Assembly (NCBI GenBank): GCA_037962975.1
Contig: CM075672.1
Coordinates: forward strand, 131,612,001 to 131,676,000
Length of the DNA stretch: 64,000 nt
Source of the DNA: Clitoria ternatea
Taxonomy: Eukaryota; Streptophyta; Magnoliopsida; Fabales; Fabaceae
Reading direction: 5' to 3'
Below the pieces are notes generated by a model. That model made no database searches. It had not been told where the DNA came from and worked only from the letters and a program-made list of their open reading frames with translations. Shown piece after piece: positions 1 to 10,637 of this stretch. Position 1 is the first letter of the stretch, and each line of letters starts with the position of its first letter. The position numbers were made by a program, and so were the translations under genes.

Positions 1-437
1 TGAATCAAAACATGCCACAAAATCAAATCACAAATAGGTCACAACAACCACCTCCCCCTCCTTCTAATGAAAAGTCTAAACTCGAGAAAGTTCTATCTCA
101 GTTACAGGTCACTCAGGCCAACTTTAAAAATCAAGAAGCGTCCATTCGGAATCTAGAAAACCAGGTTAGACAGCTATCAAAACAGTTAGCTGAGAGACAG
201 TCTGGCAATTTTCCTGGAGATACTGAGGTAAATCCTAGGGAACATTGCAAGGTAATAACCACAAGGAGTGGGAAAATTCTTCTCCCAACTCCAAGTAAGA
301 AAAATAATTCAGAAAAACATGCAGAAAAAGAAAAAGAGTAGGAAAGTGAGCAAGTTAATGATAAAACTAAAAACCAAATAAAGTTAGAAAAAGAGAAAGA
401 AAACCAAGTTCATTAAAAGAGAAAGAAAAAGAATGAC
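1..437 (+). pseudogene. Gag C-terminal/linker region, Athila copy 1
   Basis: An open stretch from 12 to 341 encodes a proline-rich start, a short coiled-coil-like segment (NQEASIRNLENQVRQLSKQL) and the block ITTRSGK, the usual linker between nucleocapsid and protease in Athila Gag-Pol. The reading frame stops at TAG 342, and the Lys/Glu-rich continuation has another TAA near 415. The structural Gag domain itself is outside the window. The same linker is present at about 56290-56650 in the second copy, which allows the stops here to be read as mutations rather than frame ends. Confidence 0.8.
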
Positions 438-1318
438 TTGATCTTGGAGGAAGTTGTCAAGCTGACTCCTGAGAAATTAAAGAATGCTCTATTCCCACAT
501 AGATTTAAGAAACAGATAGAAGAGCAAAAGTTTGCTAATTTCTTAGATGTGTTCAAGAAGCTTCACATAAATATTCCCTTTGCCGGGTATTGCAAGAGAT
601 GCCATCATATGCTAAATTTTTAAAAGAACTTCTATCTAAGAAGAGAAAGCTTAAGGGAGATGAAATGATTACCCTTACTCAAAAATATAGTGCAATTATT
701 CAGAAGAAACTCCCTCAAAAGCTAGAAGATCCTGGATCTTTTACAATACCTTATGCAATAGGGGATGTTCATGATGGAAGTGCTTTATGTGATCTAGGGG
801 CTAGCATTAACCTTATGCCTTTGTCATTAATGAGGAAATTAGGAATTAATGACCTGTAACCAACTCACTTGTCTTTGCAGTTGGCTGATAGGTCTATCAA
901 ATATCCTCATGGAATGCTAAAAGATCTGTTAATTAAGGTAGATAAGTTTATCTTTCTAACAGATTTTATAGTTTTGGATATGGAGGCTGATAGAGATATT
1001 CCCTTAATCTTAGGGAGACCCTTTTTAGCTACTTGAAAAGCTTTAATTGATGTAGAGAAGGGAGAACTCATACTGAGAGTTCAGGAGGAGCAGGTAACTT
1101 TTAATGTCCTCAATGCTATAAAACATCCAGTTGATAAAATGGGTTGTTTTATGCTTGAAGAAATTAAAAACTATAAGACTCCTACGCTGTTAAAGGCTAA
1201 AGAAGAGGCTTTACAAGCCTTTCTTCAGGATGATTTTGACTCAGAGACTGAGGAGTTAGATGACTCACATAATGAGTTGCTGAACCTACTAGAAGCATGT
1301 GAAGTAGGGGAAATATAA
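438..1318 (+). pseudogene. Retroviral-type aspartic protease region, Athila copy 1
   Basis: The segment starts with EEVVKLTPEKLKNALFPHRFKKQ and PSYAKFLKELLSKKRKL, typical of the region just before the Athila protease. The active-site motif ALCDLGASINLMP (about 783-819) has Asp-Leu-Gly-Ala in place of the retroviral Asp-Ser/Thr-Gly-Ala, which is normal in this clade. The second conserved block, IPLILGRPFLAT, lies near 1000-1035. The enzyme would cut the Gag-Pol polyprotein. A frameshift near 585 (compare the second copy at 56870), a TAA at 857, a TGA at about 1036 and a TAA at 1316 break it, so no protease can be made. Confidence 0.85.
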
Positions 1319-3046
1319 GTGGAAACGAAAGAAAAATTAAATAATACTATACTTGAGAAAGGTAAAGAGGTGTTTGAAGAAAAACTTAATTTGAAACCTT
1401 TGTCTTCTCCTTTGAAATATGTTTTCTTGGGAAATAATGAATCACATCCAGTAATCATCATTGCTAAATTAAATAATAAGGATGTAGAAAAACTGATAGG
1501 GGTTTTAAGGAAACATGAATCTGCTATTGGTTGGAGCATTTCTGATTTAAAGGGGATTAGTCCATCATTTTGTATGCATAAAATTTTGATGGAGGATGAC
1601 TATACCCCAGTTGTTCAGCCACAAAGAAGGTTAAATCCCATAATGAAAGAGGCTGTGAGGAAAGAAGTGGTCAAACTCCTTGATGGAGGGATTATCTATT
1701 CTATCTCGGATAACGCTTGGATCAGTCTAGTCCAAGTGGTGCCTAAGAAAGGAGGGATGACCACTGTTAAAAATGAAAAAGGTGAAGTCATTGCCACTAG
1801 ACCAACTACAGGTTAGAGGATGTGCATAGACTATAGAAGGTTAAATGACTCCACTAGAAAAGACCACTTTCCTCTACCATTTTTAGACCAAATGCTTGAG
1901 AGGCTGTCAGGTCATGAGTATTATTGCTTCCTTGATGGATATTCTGGATACAACCAAATTGTGGTTGATCCAAAAGATCAAGAGAAGACAGCCTTTACCT
2001 GTCCATATGGAATCTTTGCATGTAGGCACATGCCTTTTGGTTTGTGCAATGCACCAGCAACCTTTCAAAGGTGTATGCTAGCAATTTTTATGGGACATGG
2101 TAGAGAAGTTCATTGAGGTGTTCATGGATGACTTCTGTGTTCTTGGAAACATCTTTGATATATGCCTCAGCAATCTATCTTAGGTGTTGGTGAGATGTCA
2201 AGAGACTAATCTTGTCCTTAACTGGGAAAAATGCCATTTTATTGTAAGATGAGGGATAGTCCTTGGCCACAAAGTCTCTGCAGAAGGAATTCAAGTAGAT
2301 AGAGGCAAGATTGAGATCATTGAAAAGCTTCCTCCCCCAATCAATGTGAAAGGGATGAGGAGTTTTTTTGGATGTGCTTGCTTCTATAGGAGATTTATAA
2401 AAGAGTTTTCAAAAATAACAAAGCCTTTGATTGATTTGCTTGTGAAAGATCATGCTTTTATTTTTTATGAAAAGTGTGTCAAGGCTTTTGAAAATTTAAA
2501 ACAAAGATTAACTATAGCTATAATCCTTGCAGCACCTGATTGATCTCTACCATTTGAACTCATGTGTGATGTAATGATTCTGCTATAGGAGCTGTGTTAG
2601 GACAAAAAAAAGAAAAATTAACACGTTATTTATTATGCTAGTAAGGTGCTGAATGAGAATCAAATAAACTACACCACTATTGAAAAAGAAATGCTTGCTG
2701 TGGTGTATGCTTTTGATAAATTCAGAGCTTACTTGATTGGTGCTAAGGTCATTGTCTATACAAACCATTCAATAATCAAGTACTTGCTAGCTAAAAAAGA
2801 ATCAAAGCCAAGATTGATTAGGTGTGTTCTATTACTCCAAGAGTTTGATTTGGAAATAAGAGATAAAAAGGGAGTAGAGAACTCAGTGGCTGATCAACTC
2901 TCTCATCTGGAAGGTAAATCAGACTCTATCTTGATAAAAGAGGAATTTCCAGATGAGAGGCTGATGGTAATTACCACAGGGCCATGGTATGCTGATATGG
3001 CCAACTTTAAAAGTGCCTTTGTGGTACCAGAAGGGTGGACATTCTA
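1319..3046 (+). pseudogene. Reverse transcriptase and RNase H, Athila copy 1
   Basis: The RT begins with the QPQRRLNPIMKEAVRKEV block and contains CIDYRRLND, FLDGYSGYNQI and the catalytic FMDDF at 2121-2135. Comparison with the copy at 57545-59380 shows a one-base insertion near 2090, a one-base loss near 2570 and a small deletion near 2620. Stops include TAG at about 1814 (from TGG) and others near 2180, 2250 and 2542. RNase H motifs follow: MCD, then IEKEML, then YTNHS at about 2757-2771. The last motif should be YTDHS; the catalytic Asp is changed to Asn (codon 2763-2765), so RNase H is also lost by substitution. Confidence 0.88.
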
Positions 3047-4199
3047 AATGAAGAAAAAGTTCTTTCATGATAGTAAACCGTTTCTATAGGATGATCCATT
3101 TCTATATAAGATAGGAGTAGATGGAATTATCAGGAGATGTGTGCCTGAATCAGAGCAAGAAAGACTCTTATGGCACTGCCACGACTCCTATTATGGAGGA
3201 CATCATGGTGCCTCCAGAACAATAGCAAAAGTGTTATAGTGTGGCTTTTATTGGCTAACAATTTTTCAAGATTCTAGAGTATATGTTCAAAGGTGTGATA
3301 AGTGCCAAAGAAGTGGAGGCCTCTCTGTTAAAGCTAGCATGCCTTTGACAAATATTTTAGTTGTGGAGTTATTTGATGTTTGGGGCATTGACTTCATGGG
3401 ACCATTCCCAAAGTTATTCTCCAATGAGTATATCCTTGTTGCTGTCGATTATGTCTCCAAGTGGGTGGAGGCAATCCATACCAAAACCAATGATGCATAT
3501 GTGGTGCTGAGGTTTATAAAGAAGAACATTTTCTCTAGGTTTGGAGTCCCAAGAGTCCTCATTAGTGATGGAGGGTCACATTTCTGCAATAGAATCATGG
3601 AAAAAGCCCTAAGACATTATGAGGTACACCATAAGGTGGCTACTTCATACCATCTACAAAATTGTGGACAAGTTGAGCTGTCTAATAGTGAAATCAAGAG
3701 GATATTAGAGAAAGTGGTAGGGAAATCTAGGAAGGACTAGTCTGTGAGATTAGATGATGCATTGTGGGCCTATAGGACAACATTTAAGACTCCAATTGGC
3801 ATGTCACCTTATCAGTTGGTATATGATAAGGCTTGCCATCTCCCTGTGGAGTTAGAGCATAAGGCATGGTGGGCCACAAAGCTGTTAAACATGGATTGTG
3901 ACCAATCTCAAGAGGAAAGAGTCCTAAAACTCCATGAACTTGAGGAGTTCAGACTCAATGCTTATCAGAGTGCCTCCATATATAAAGAGAAAACTAAGAG
4001 GTGGCATGATAAGTGGATAAACAAAAAAGAGTTTCAGAAGGATGACAAGGTCTTGTTATTTAATTCTAGACTAAGACTCTTTCCAGGAAAACTTAGATCC
4101 AAATGATCTGGACCTTTCATTGTGAATAAGGTTTTCCCTCATGGTGCAATTGAGGTAAAAGAACCAGCCACTAGAAGAACATTCAAAGTGAATGGCTAA
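3047..4199 (+). pseudogene. Integrase, Athila copy 1
   Basis: The N-terminal zinc-binding HHCC module is visible as WHCHDSYYGGHHGA and CDKCQR (about 3170-3315). The catalytic core has the DDE residues in GIDFMGPFP (about 3385), ISDGG (about 3565) and VELSNSEIKRI (about 3675). The C-terminal region with ALWAYRTTFKTPIGMSPYQLVY and KAWWATKLLN is typical of Athila. Stops at 3045, 3088, 3237, 3738 and 4104 separate the open blocks. The frame ends at TAA 4197-4199, just after FKVNG. All domains needed to recognise the enzyme are there, but it cannot be translated as one product. Confidence 0.88.
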
Positions 4200-5630
4200 A
4201 GACTCAAGCTCTACTTTGGAGGAGAGTTTGATAGGCGAAAATCCTCCATGCTTTTACATGCATCTTCTTAGGTGTCAAAGGTCAAGCTAGTGACCTTAAA
4301 GAAGCGCTTGAGAGAGGCAACCCTACATTTTAATTATTGTAGTTTGTGTTTGGTGTTTTTAAACAATAATTGAAAACTAAAAATTTTGAATAAGGTGTGA
4401 ATAAACTTGAAAAATTTTGACTAAGGTTTGAGTGTATAAACTTTGAATTCCAGTGTACATATGCGCATCAACAAAATAACAAAATTGTGGACAAGGAGGT
4501 ACGCGTACATACGCTCTAAACTGGGTGTTGCTACGCGTAAATAAATTAGAATCAGATCCCCTTGGCGCTCAAGCCAGGAGATAGCTCGCTAAAGTACGGA
4601 CCAACATGTGCCTTCTCACTTGAGCGAGCACCCAGTACGCTTGAGCGAGCTTTTATGAGTTCAAATATGACCCCTGGGTGTGCCTTCTCGCTTGAGCGAG
4701 AACCTTATACGCTCAAGCGAGAACCCTTGTAGCCTGGGCGAATCTATACATGCTAGAGCGAGAGACCCTGTGTATGTCTTTGCGCTTAAGCAAGCTCGAG
4801 TCACGCTTAAGCGTGACCCTTCACGCTGGCAGTTTGAACTTTAAGAAAGAAATGACGCTTGAGCGTGCACCTTCACGCTTAACTGTGACCTTTGGGAAAG
4901 TCTTCGTGCTTGAACTTGACCCTTCACGCTTAAAGCGTGATCCATGGATATGCCTGGCGCTTAAGCGAGGAATATGCACGCTTAAGCGTGATCGTAGGAG
5001 TGCATGTACCAAACCTGTTACACATATTATGCTGTCGCACTTGAGTAAGAGGACATCATGCTTAAGCGTGACTACTGTATGCTTAAGCATGATCATGCGT
5101 GCTTGAGGGTGAGCACCATAATTTACCACCTGTTACACTTTGTTGTGCCTTCGCGCTTAAGCGTGATTACTTCATGCTCAAGCGTGAACCCTGTGATCCC
5201 CTTAAGCATGTCATACGCTCAAGCGTGATTTTGTACACTTACAACGTGGCCTACACCTGTTACCACCTGTTGTGATTTAATGTGGGCGTATGTATGCCAA
5301 GGATTCCATGTACCTATACGTACCTCATACGTTGGGTTCAGCAGTATAAAAACCCCCTCTCAGCATACAAACCCTAACTCACATCCTTTTACGTTGGAAA
5401 CTTGGGTTTTGAAGAGGAAAAGGCATAATCTTTGGGATTCTTTAAAAGGTAACATCTTTTCATTCCTTGATTTTAGTTAATAACTAGGATTTTGGTATTT
5501 CATTGTTTCAATTTCAAATTTCTTGCATCCATCATATCTTTTCATCTTACATTTTCATTTCTCTATGGTTGTGTTGTTCATGTATTTGCAGTCATTTAGG
5601 CTCTATAAATACCATCCTTAACATTCACAA
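4200..5630 (+). repeat. Non-coding spacer between pol and third ORF with array of short palindromes
   Basis: No credible gene lies here. From about 4562 to 5235 the sequence carries some twenty copies of a 12-16 bp palindromic motif spaced roughly 20-60 bp apart. The best copy, TCACGCTTAAGCGTGA at 4801-4816, is a perfect inverted repeat. Early copies are of the type TCGCTTGAGCGAG, later ones of the type CACGCTTAAGCGTG. A related palindrome, GCGTACATACGC, occurs near 4500. The stretch 5340-5560 (TATAAAAACCCCC at about 5344, then a pyrimidine-rich leader) could hold an internal promoter or splice acceptor for the third ORF; this is inference from position and composition only. Confidence 0.75.
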
Positions 5631-7010
5631 TGTCCACAAGATCACAAAGACTCTTTAGAAAACCAGAAAGTTATTGAAATGGAAAGTGTGAAGAAAACCC
5701 CAAAAGAGAAAGGAAAGGGGGTGGCTACTGTCCCTGTTTCTCCACCATCCAAAAAGAGTAAAAGCCTTAAGGAGGAAAAGAACTCTAAGAGAAATAAGGA
5801 TTTTGATGGGCATAGGTTTAGGGATCCCAAGGCTGCTCAAGAATATGAGAAAAAATTCAAAAATAGAGGAGTAATAAAGGAAAGGGCTCTGGTCCTTGAT
5901 AAAGATAATTGCTCTGATATTGATGTAAAGGCTACTATGTTTACAAGGGGATGGCAGTATTTTAATGAGGACTTAGGGAATGGTTATCAAGAACTCACTA
6001 AGGAATTTTATGCCAATCTAAGGGCCAATTCTATTGAGGATAAGGTTCTTTTTTCTTCCTTCTTGAGAGGAGTCACCATTCCTCTCTTTGGTCTATTGAA
6101 TAAGAGTTTGAAAGTACCTATCTTAGATGGTAAAGGATGTCAATACACTTGGATAATAGATATCTTCCATAGGGCTGAAAATAAGAACCTTAGAAAAGAA
6201 ATTCTAGAGGAATATTATGAACAAGGGGCTGTATATATAACAAAAGTGAGCGGTGCACCAAAATGTGTCAAGAAGAGTTGTTTGAATCATCTCCCCCTCT
6301 TATGGTGCCACTACGTCCTTTCATCCCTGCAACCTGTGGATCATGCTACTGAGGTTGTCATTAAGAGGTGAGTGTTGATTTACTGTTTAATGAAAGGCTT
6401 GTATGTTAATTTGGGTGAGTTAATATTAGAGGAGATGGTGAAAGCCATTGAAAAAAATCTCCAACTGCCATATTGCTCTATTATCACTTTGTTGGCCCAA
6501 AATAATCAGGTTAGGTTGAACAATGAAGAGCTAACAAAGGTGAAGCCTGAGAGGATTATGGATAAGTACTGGGTAGTAGACCACATTGACCGTTTTATGC
6601 CTCAAGAGCCAAAGCATCACAGACAACCCAACCCATCATCTTCTGCACCACCACCTTCAACAGGTTCAGGTACTTCTTTTGATCTCTCTATGGTAATGCA
6701 AGAAATCTAGGCCATGAAGAAGATGCAGCTAGAGACCTATGATCTGGTCCTGAACCATGATCTCATGCTGAGGAAGATTGCCACTGCACTGAATGTGGAC
6801 CACACTAAAGAAATGGGAGTTCCAACTGACAGAGACTTATGGTTAGCTTCCATTGGGTTCACCATTCCCCCTGATGACACACCTTTGGCAACTGAATTTC
6901 CACCCCACCCTGGGCAACAAAATGATGAACCTATGGATGAGGCTGCTGATGAAGATGATGAAAAAGAGGAAGACTGGTATATTACTTTGCTGTCATTTAT
7001 GTTAAGTTAA
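5631..7010 (+). pseudogene. Third ORF (Athila env-like / plant transposon protein), copy 1
   Basis: The ATG at 5631 matches the intact start at 62029 in copy 2, but a small indel leads to a stop near 5677; the frame resumes at ATG 5679. The product has a Lys-rich N-terminus, the block FDGHRFRDPKAAQEYEKKF, the conserved block FYANLRANS, FLRGVTIPL, LPLLWCHYVLSSL and a Pro/Ser-rich tail, then acidic residues before the end at 7010. This matches the protein encoded after integrase in Athila/Calypso elements, often called env-like and elsewhere 'putative plant transposon protein'. I see no convincing signal peptide or membrane anchor. TGA at about 6369 and TAG at 6708 interrupt it. Function is unknown. 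Confidence 0.75.
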
Positions 7011-8539
7011 TTATGTGATGTAATAACCTTTTTTTAATGTCCTTTCTTGAACAATGCATTTCCTTTTCAGTTGTAATGAAATTTTATTTCCATGTTAAGT
7101 TGTTTGTTTTTATTTCTTTTCTGATTTGTATTGTCTGATTCCTGCAACCATCATTAACTAAATCCTTGCCATATAGGTAAAAAGGGAAGTAATCTATCCA
7201 TTACTCTCATTAATTTATGAAAGGTGTTAACTGTATTTAATTTAGAATTCATCTTAATTATTAAAAGTTTACTGATTCTCAGGTATTCATTGGATAAATT
7301 AATTGATTGCATTGCTTGATTCATGATCCCTATTCTTAACTATTTTCATCCTTAATTATTTATATCGTCACCATGCTAGTTAGCTATCTGAATTTGTAAT
7401 CTCGCATTAAGTTTGGGGACATGATTGGTTGATTACCTATAATTTATTAGCTTTTGAGCCTTTATTATTTCTTTCCGAGTGTGCCTGTATTATTGTTAAG
7501 TGAGATAGAATTTGCTTCAGTACTTGCTAATGATTTTATGTTTGCCAATTAGAAATGATGAAGGCCTTCTTTGTTAATTAGCCAGGGCCAAATTTAGCCA
7601 TCCTTAATATTATTAATTATCCTTTGACCTAATAATTATGTTTGAGTCTGACACCCCTTTCATTCTGATTATATACCTAACTTTACAAGCCAATTTATCT
7701 GAGAAAAACCAAGTGAATTATCCCTAGATGTACCACTGATGAACTGCTGAGTCTTATCTTATTGCTAGGGACTAGCAAGTTCTAAGTTTGGGGATGAAGA
7801 GTGTGCCTAACAACAATTAAAGGACACACTTTGACTTTAATTATAGATGAATATTTTGAGAAATGAAAGGACGAACAGCAAAAGTAAAAGAAAAGTGAAA
7901 AATCAGTAAAAAGCAAGTCTTATAAAGAAAAGAAAAATGGTATTGAAAAACAAATGAAAGGGAAGAAAGAAAGAAAGAGTCCAAAGGACTAAAAGAGAAG
8001 AAAGTGCAAAGCATCACAAGTAGTTGAGTTATCCTTCATCTGAAAAAAATGAAAAAAATGAAAAGCAAAAGAGCTGGTTAGTAGAGGCATTTAAGTTAAG
8101 ATTGAGGCAAGGCATCAGTGGGCATATCTTTTAACCCAACATTAACTAGAAAAACAAAGATAGAGCCTGTAGCCTAACCCCATTACAAGCATAAAAAGCC
8201 CTTACTGATCCAATTGTGCTAGCATATGTCATGATGTTTAGAACTGTTGCAAGCCTATATTGATCTGACAATTATGCAGGTGATGAGTGCAAGCAATTAA
8301 CCATATACACTGAGAGAAGAGTGAAACACCAATCCATGTGAGGAAAGCATCACCAGCTTGTTCCCAAAGGAGGTGTGAGTAATTATATTTTTAGAAGTTG
8401 CAAAAAGAAAGCATGAATGGTATTCAATAATTATGGCATGAATTAAGTTAAGGGAAGGTTGATTATCTTGAGTAAGTGCAATTGATCTAATTAATCTGAG
8501 TCCTTGCTTGACGATAAGCAAACTTTAAGTTTGGGGATG
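7011..8539 (+). other. Non-coding tail of Athila copy 1 with purine-rich tract and three PPT-like repeats
   Basis: No gene is seen. The core AAGTTTGGGGA appears three times: 7409-7419, 7784-7794 and 8527-8537. The last is immediately before the 3' LTR and is the working polypurine tract for plus-strand priming. The stretch 7860-8075 is nearly all A and G. Such long untranslated tails before the 3' LTR are usual in Athila elements. Confidence 0.75.
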
Positions 8540-10134
8540 TGATAAGTCTTGAAAAGACTTAATAAATTCATCTTTAATTTAACTTAATCCATCAAATATT
8601 GTTAACTTTGGCATTGTTATGTAATGAATTGTCATTGTTTCTTGATTTAATTATTTAATTCAAATGCATTTAAATTATGCAAGAAAATGGTTAAAAAGAT
8701 AAGTACATAAAGAAATATGTTTATTTGAGAGATTCATTAACCTAGCGTACAAACGCTAGAAAGCCAATGTACATACACTAGGCATTGATATGTTTTATTT
8801 TGCAGGATTAGGTGCAGGAGATCGAGCGTACATACATTGGAATCCCAGTGTACGTACACGCACAAACAGAATCAAATAAAGAGAAGAATCAGCAAGGTAT
8901 AATGATCACGCTCAAGCGTAAGAGTTCCACGCTTAAGCGTGAAGTCAACATGCAATCCATGCTTAAGCGAACAAGTTTCACACTTAAGCGTGAGCCTTGC
9001 ATTCATGTGAGATCACCATGCAGGCATCAAAATAAAGCACCACGCTCAAGCGGACACGTTCACGCTCAAGGGTGAAGTCACAGAATGCATAACGTTAAGG
9101 CCATCACGCTCAAGCGCGCACACGATCACGATTAAGCGTGAATTCTAATTGCCCAATTTATTATTTTTCCTTCAACGTGATTTGCTGTAGTGGTTACCTT
9201 TAATTATTTTATTAGTTGCCGACTATTTTTGTATCCTAGTAATTTAATTATTATGTTATAATTATTCATTCCTTTGTAATTAATTAGAGTTAGTTAGTTA
9301 GTTTTGCTGTAGCTATATATATTTGTAATTCTTTTGTAATTTATACATAAAGGCAATAACACTAATTCATTTTCTGATTTTTAACCTCTCTCTAAACATT
9401 TTCCCTCTCTAAACTCTCTCTTCCATGACTCTCCACATTCCACATTCTGAAACCACTTCCATGGGTTGCTAAACTCTTATGGTTGGGATTGCTGAAGCTT
9501 CCAATGGAATCTTGAAACTGCATTAAGGAATTCATTTCAGAATCATGAGGAGAACAAGCTGAGAAGTTGATCTACACTGTTGGATTGATAAATCCAGGCC
9601 TAATTGAAGAATTTCACTAGTGAGGAATCATGGTTAAAAGCTTAGGTAACTTCTAGCTTCCTAACTAATTCAAGCCTAGTAATTAGGTGAATAGTTAGGG
9701 TTCAACCCCCAATTTCACATTAGATTTCTCTGTCACTGAACACCTAAGGGATTAGGGTTTAATGCTTAGGAGTTAGTGTTAATTACCTATGGAATTAGGG
9801 ATTAACCATCTATGAATTGTCCTTTTGAGTCTGAAGTTTAATTGAACCTTAATTGCATGTTTCTTGATGAAATTGTAAGCTGCAGCAATCCTAACATATC
9901 TTCCATTAATCACATTACACTTCACCTTTTATACTGTTTCTGAAATTACTTAAACATAAAAAGTAATAGAAAAGCCTAAACAGAATGGATTCTATCTTCT
10001 TGCGTTTTGGTTCAGCTTGTACTAGTCCTTGGTTATGGTAATTACCTTAATCCCTGTGGGACGATCAAATATATTACAAACTTAACGATTGGTGCGCTTG
10101 CCAAAAGAATATAATCCATCAGGATATATGCATC
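8540..10134 (+). repeat. 3' LTR of Athila copy 1
   Basis: The LTR starts TGATAAGTCTTG directly after the polypurine tract and is collinear with the 5' LTR of copy 2 (53487 onward) for its whole length, including the block TGTGGGACGATCAAATATATTACAA near the end (shared in two pieces) and GGTGCGCTTGCC. The right end is set at ...GCATCA (10134), with CCATCA at 10121 as the alternative. Inside are the palindrome CTAGCGTACAAACGCTAG at 8742-8759 and several CACGCTTAAGCGTG-type motifs at 8905-9145. Confidence 0.85.
9313..9324 (+). promoter_or_regulatory. TATA box of Athila LTR, copy 1
   Basis: CTATATATATTT lies in the middle of the LTR, at the place equivalent to TCTATATATAC at 54195-54205 in copy 2, and is followed by a CT-rich leader (TCTCTCTAAAC). 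Position and conservation support a Pol II core promoter; there is no direct proof of use. Confidence 0.55.
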
Positions 10135-10137
10135 AAT

Positions 10138-10460
10138 TACGTAAGCACCTCCAAGCTGCACACCAACCCCAACCCATTGGGATGTAGTTGGGTATGGGCA
10201 CACTCTAGATATCAGAGAACACTTATCTGGAATTCTAAAAAGGGGAATCTCACCCCAATCTTGGTCACCAAGAATTCGTATATGTATATTGACATTTCAT
10301 CTAGTGGGGTATGGTAAACCTGTTCTTTAGGGCGGGGAAACAATGCAATGAAGCGATCCTGGGAATGTAGAGGGCAGGTGATGTTCATTTGCCCACCAGC
10401 TGATCTGGCAATACTGGAAAACCATCTCACATATTTCCCTTTGTACCCAGACATAAGGGT
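10138..10460 (-). pseudogene. Fragment of gypsy-type transposon / gag-like protein
   Basis: On the minus strand the frame from about 10454 down reads through an 80-residue open stretch with the block YEFLVTKIGVRFPF and, after one stop near 10210, QLHPNG and CSLEVL. This block order is that of the 'putative gypsy type transposon domain' common in plant Gag-like proteins (Pfam Transposase_28 type). The fragment is cut at the low-coordinate side exactly where the Athila 3' LTR ends, so it is probably the insertion site of that element. The other half would be left of the window. The remaining bases up to 10637 show no recognisable domain. Confidence 0.5.
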
Positions 10461-10637
10461 TTTCTCTCAACAACTCAACCTAGTCTATTTCATGAGTAAT
10501 CACTATCAAGCACCTCGGTTGCGTCTGTATAACTTCTTCTTCTACACCTTTAGTCACCATCTCCCTACCACATTCGCAAATCCACCTACAAATTCGTAAA
10601 CGTGGACGTCGTCAGAGGTGTAGCAATCAAAGTTTTC

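Larger units (their letters stand above)
1..10134 (+). mobile_element. Athila-like Ty3/gypsy retrotransposon, copy 1 (5' end outside window)
   Basis: Order seen on the plus strand: gag tail, protease, RT, RNase H, integrase, palindrome-rich spacer, third ORF, purine-rich non-coding tail, polypurine tract, 3' LTR. This order, the protease motif CDLGASINLMP and a third ORF after integrase are those of the Athila/Tat branch of plant Ty3/gypsy elements (Athila, Calypso). The 5' LTR and most of gag lie left of the window. The coding part is broken by many stops and several single-base frameshifts, so the copy is dead. A second copy of the same family starts at 53487 in the same orientation and is less damaged. 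The right end near 10134 abuts an unrelated antisense gag-type fragment, so this element probably inserted into older repeat DNA. Confidence 0.9.

Noticed and set aside
4562..5235. CRISPR-like array
   Set aside because: Repeats are short palindromes with irregular spacing and variable sequence in plant retroelement DNA; no cas genes.
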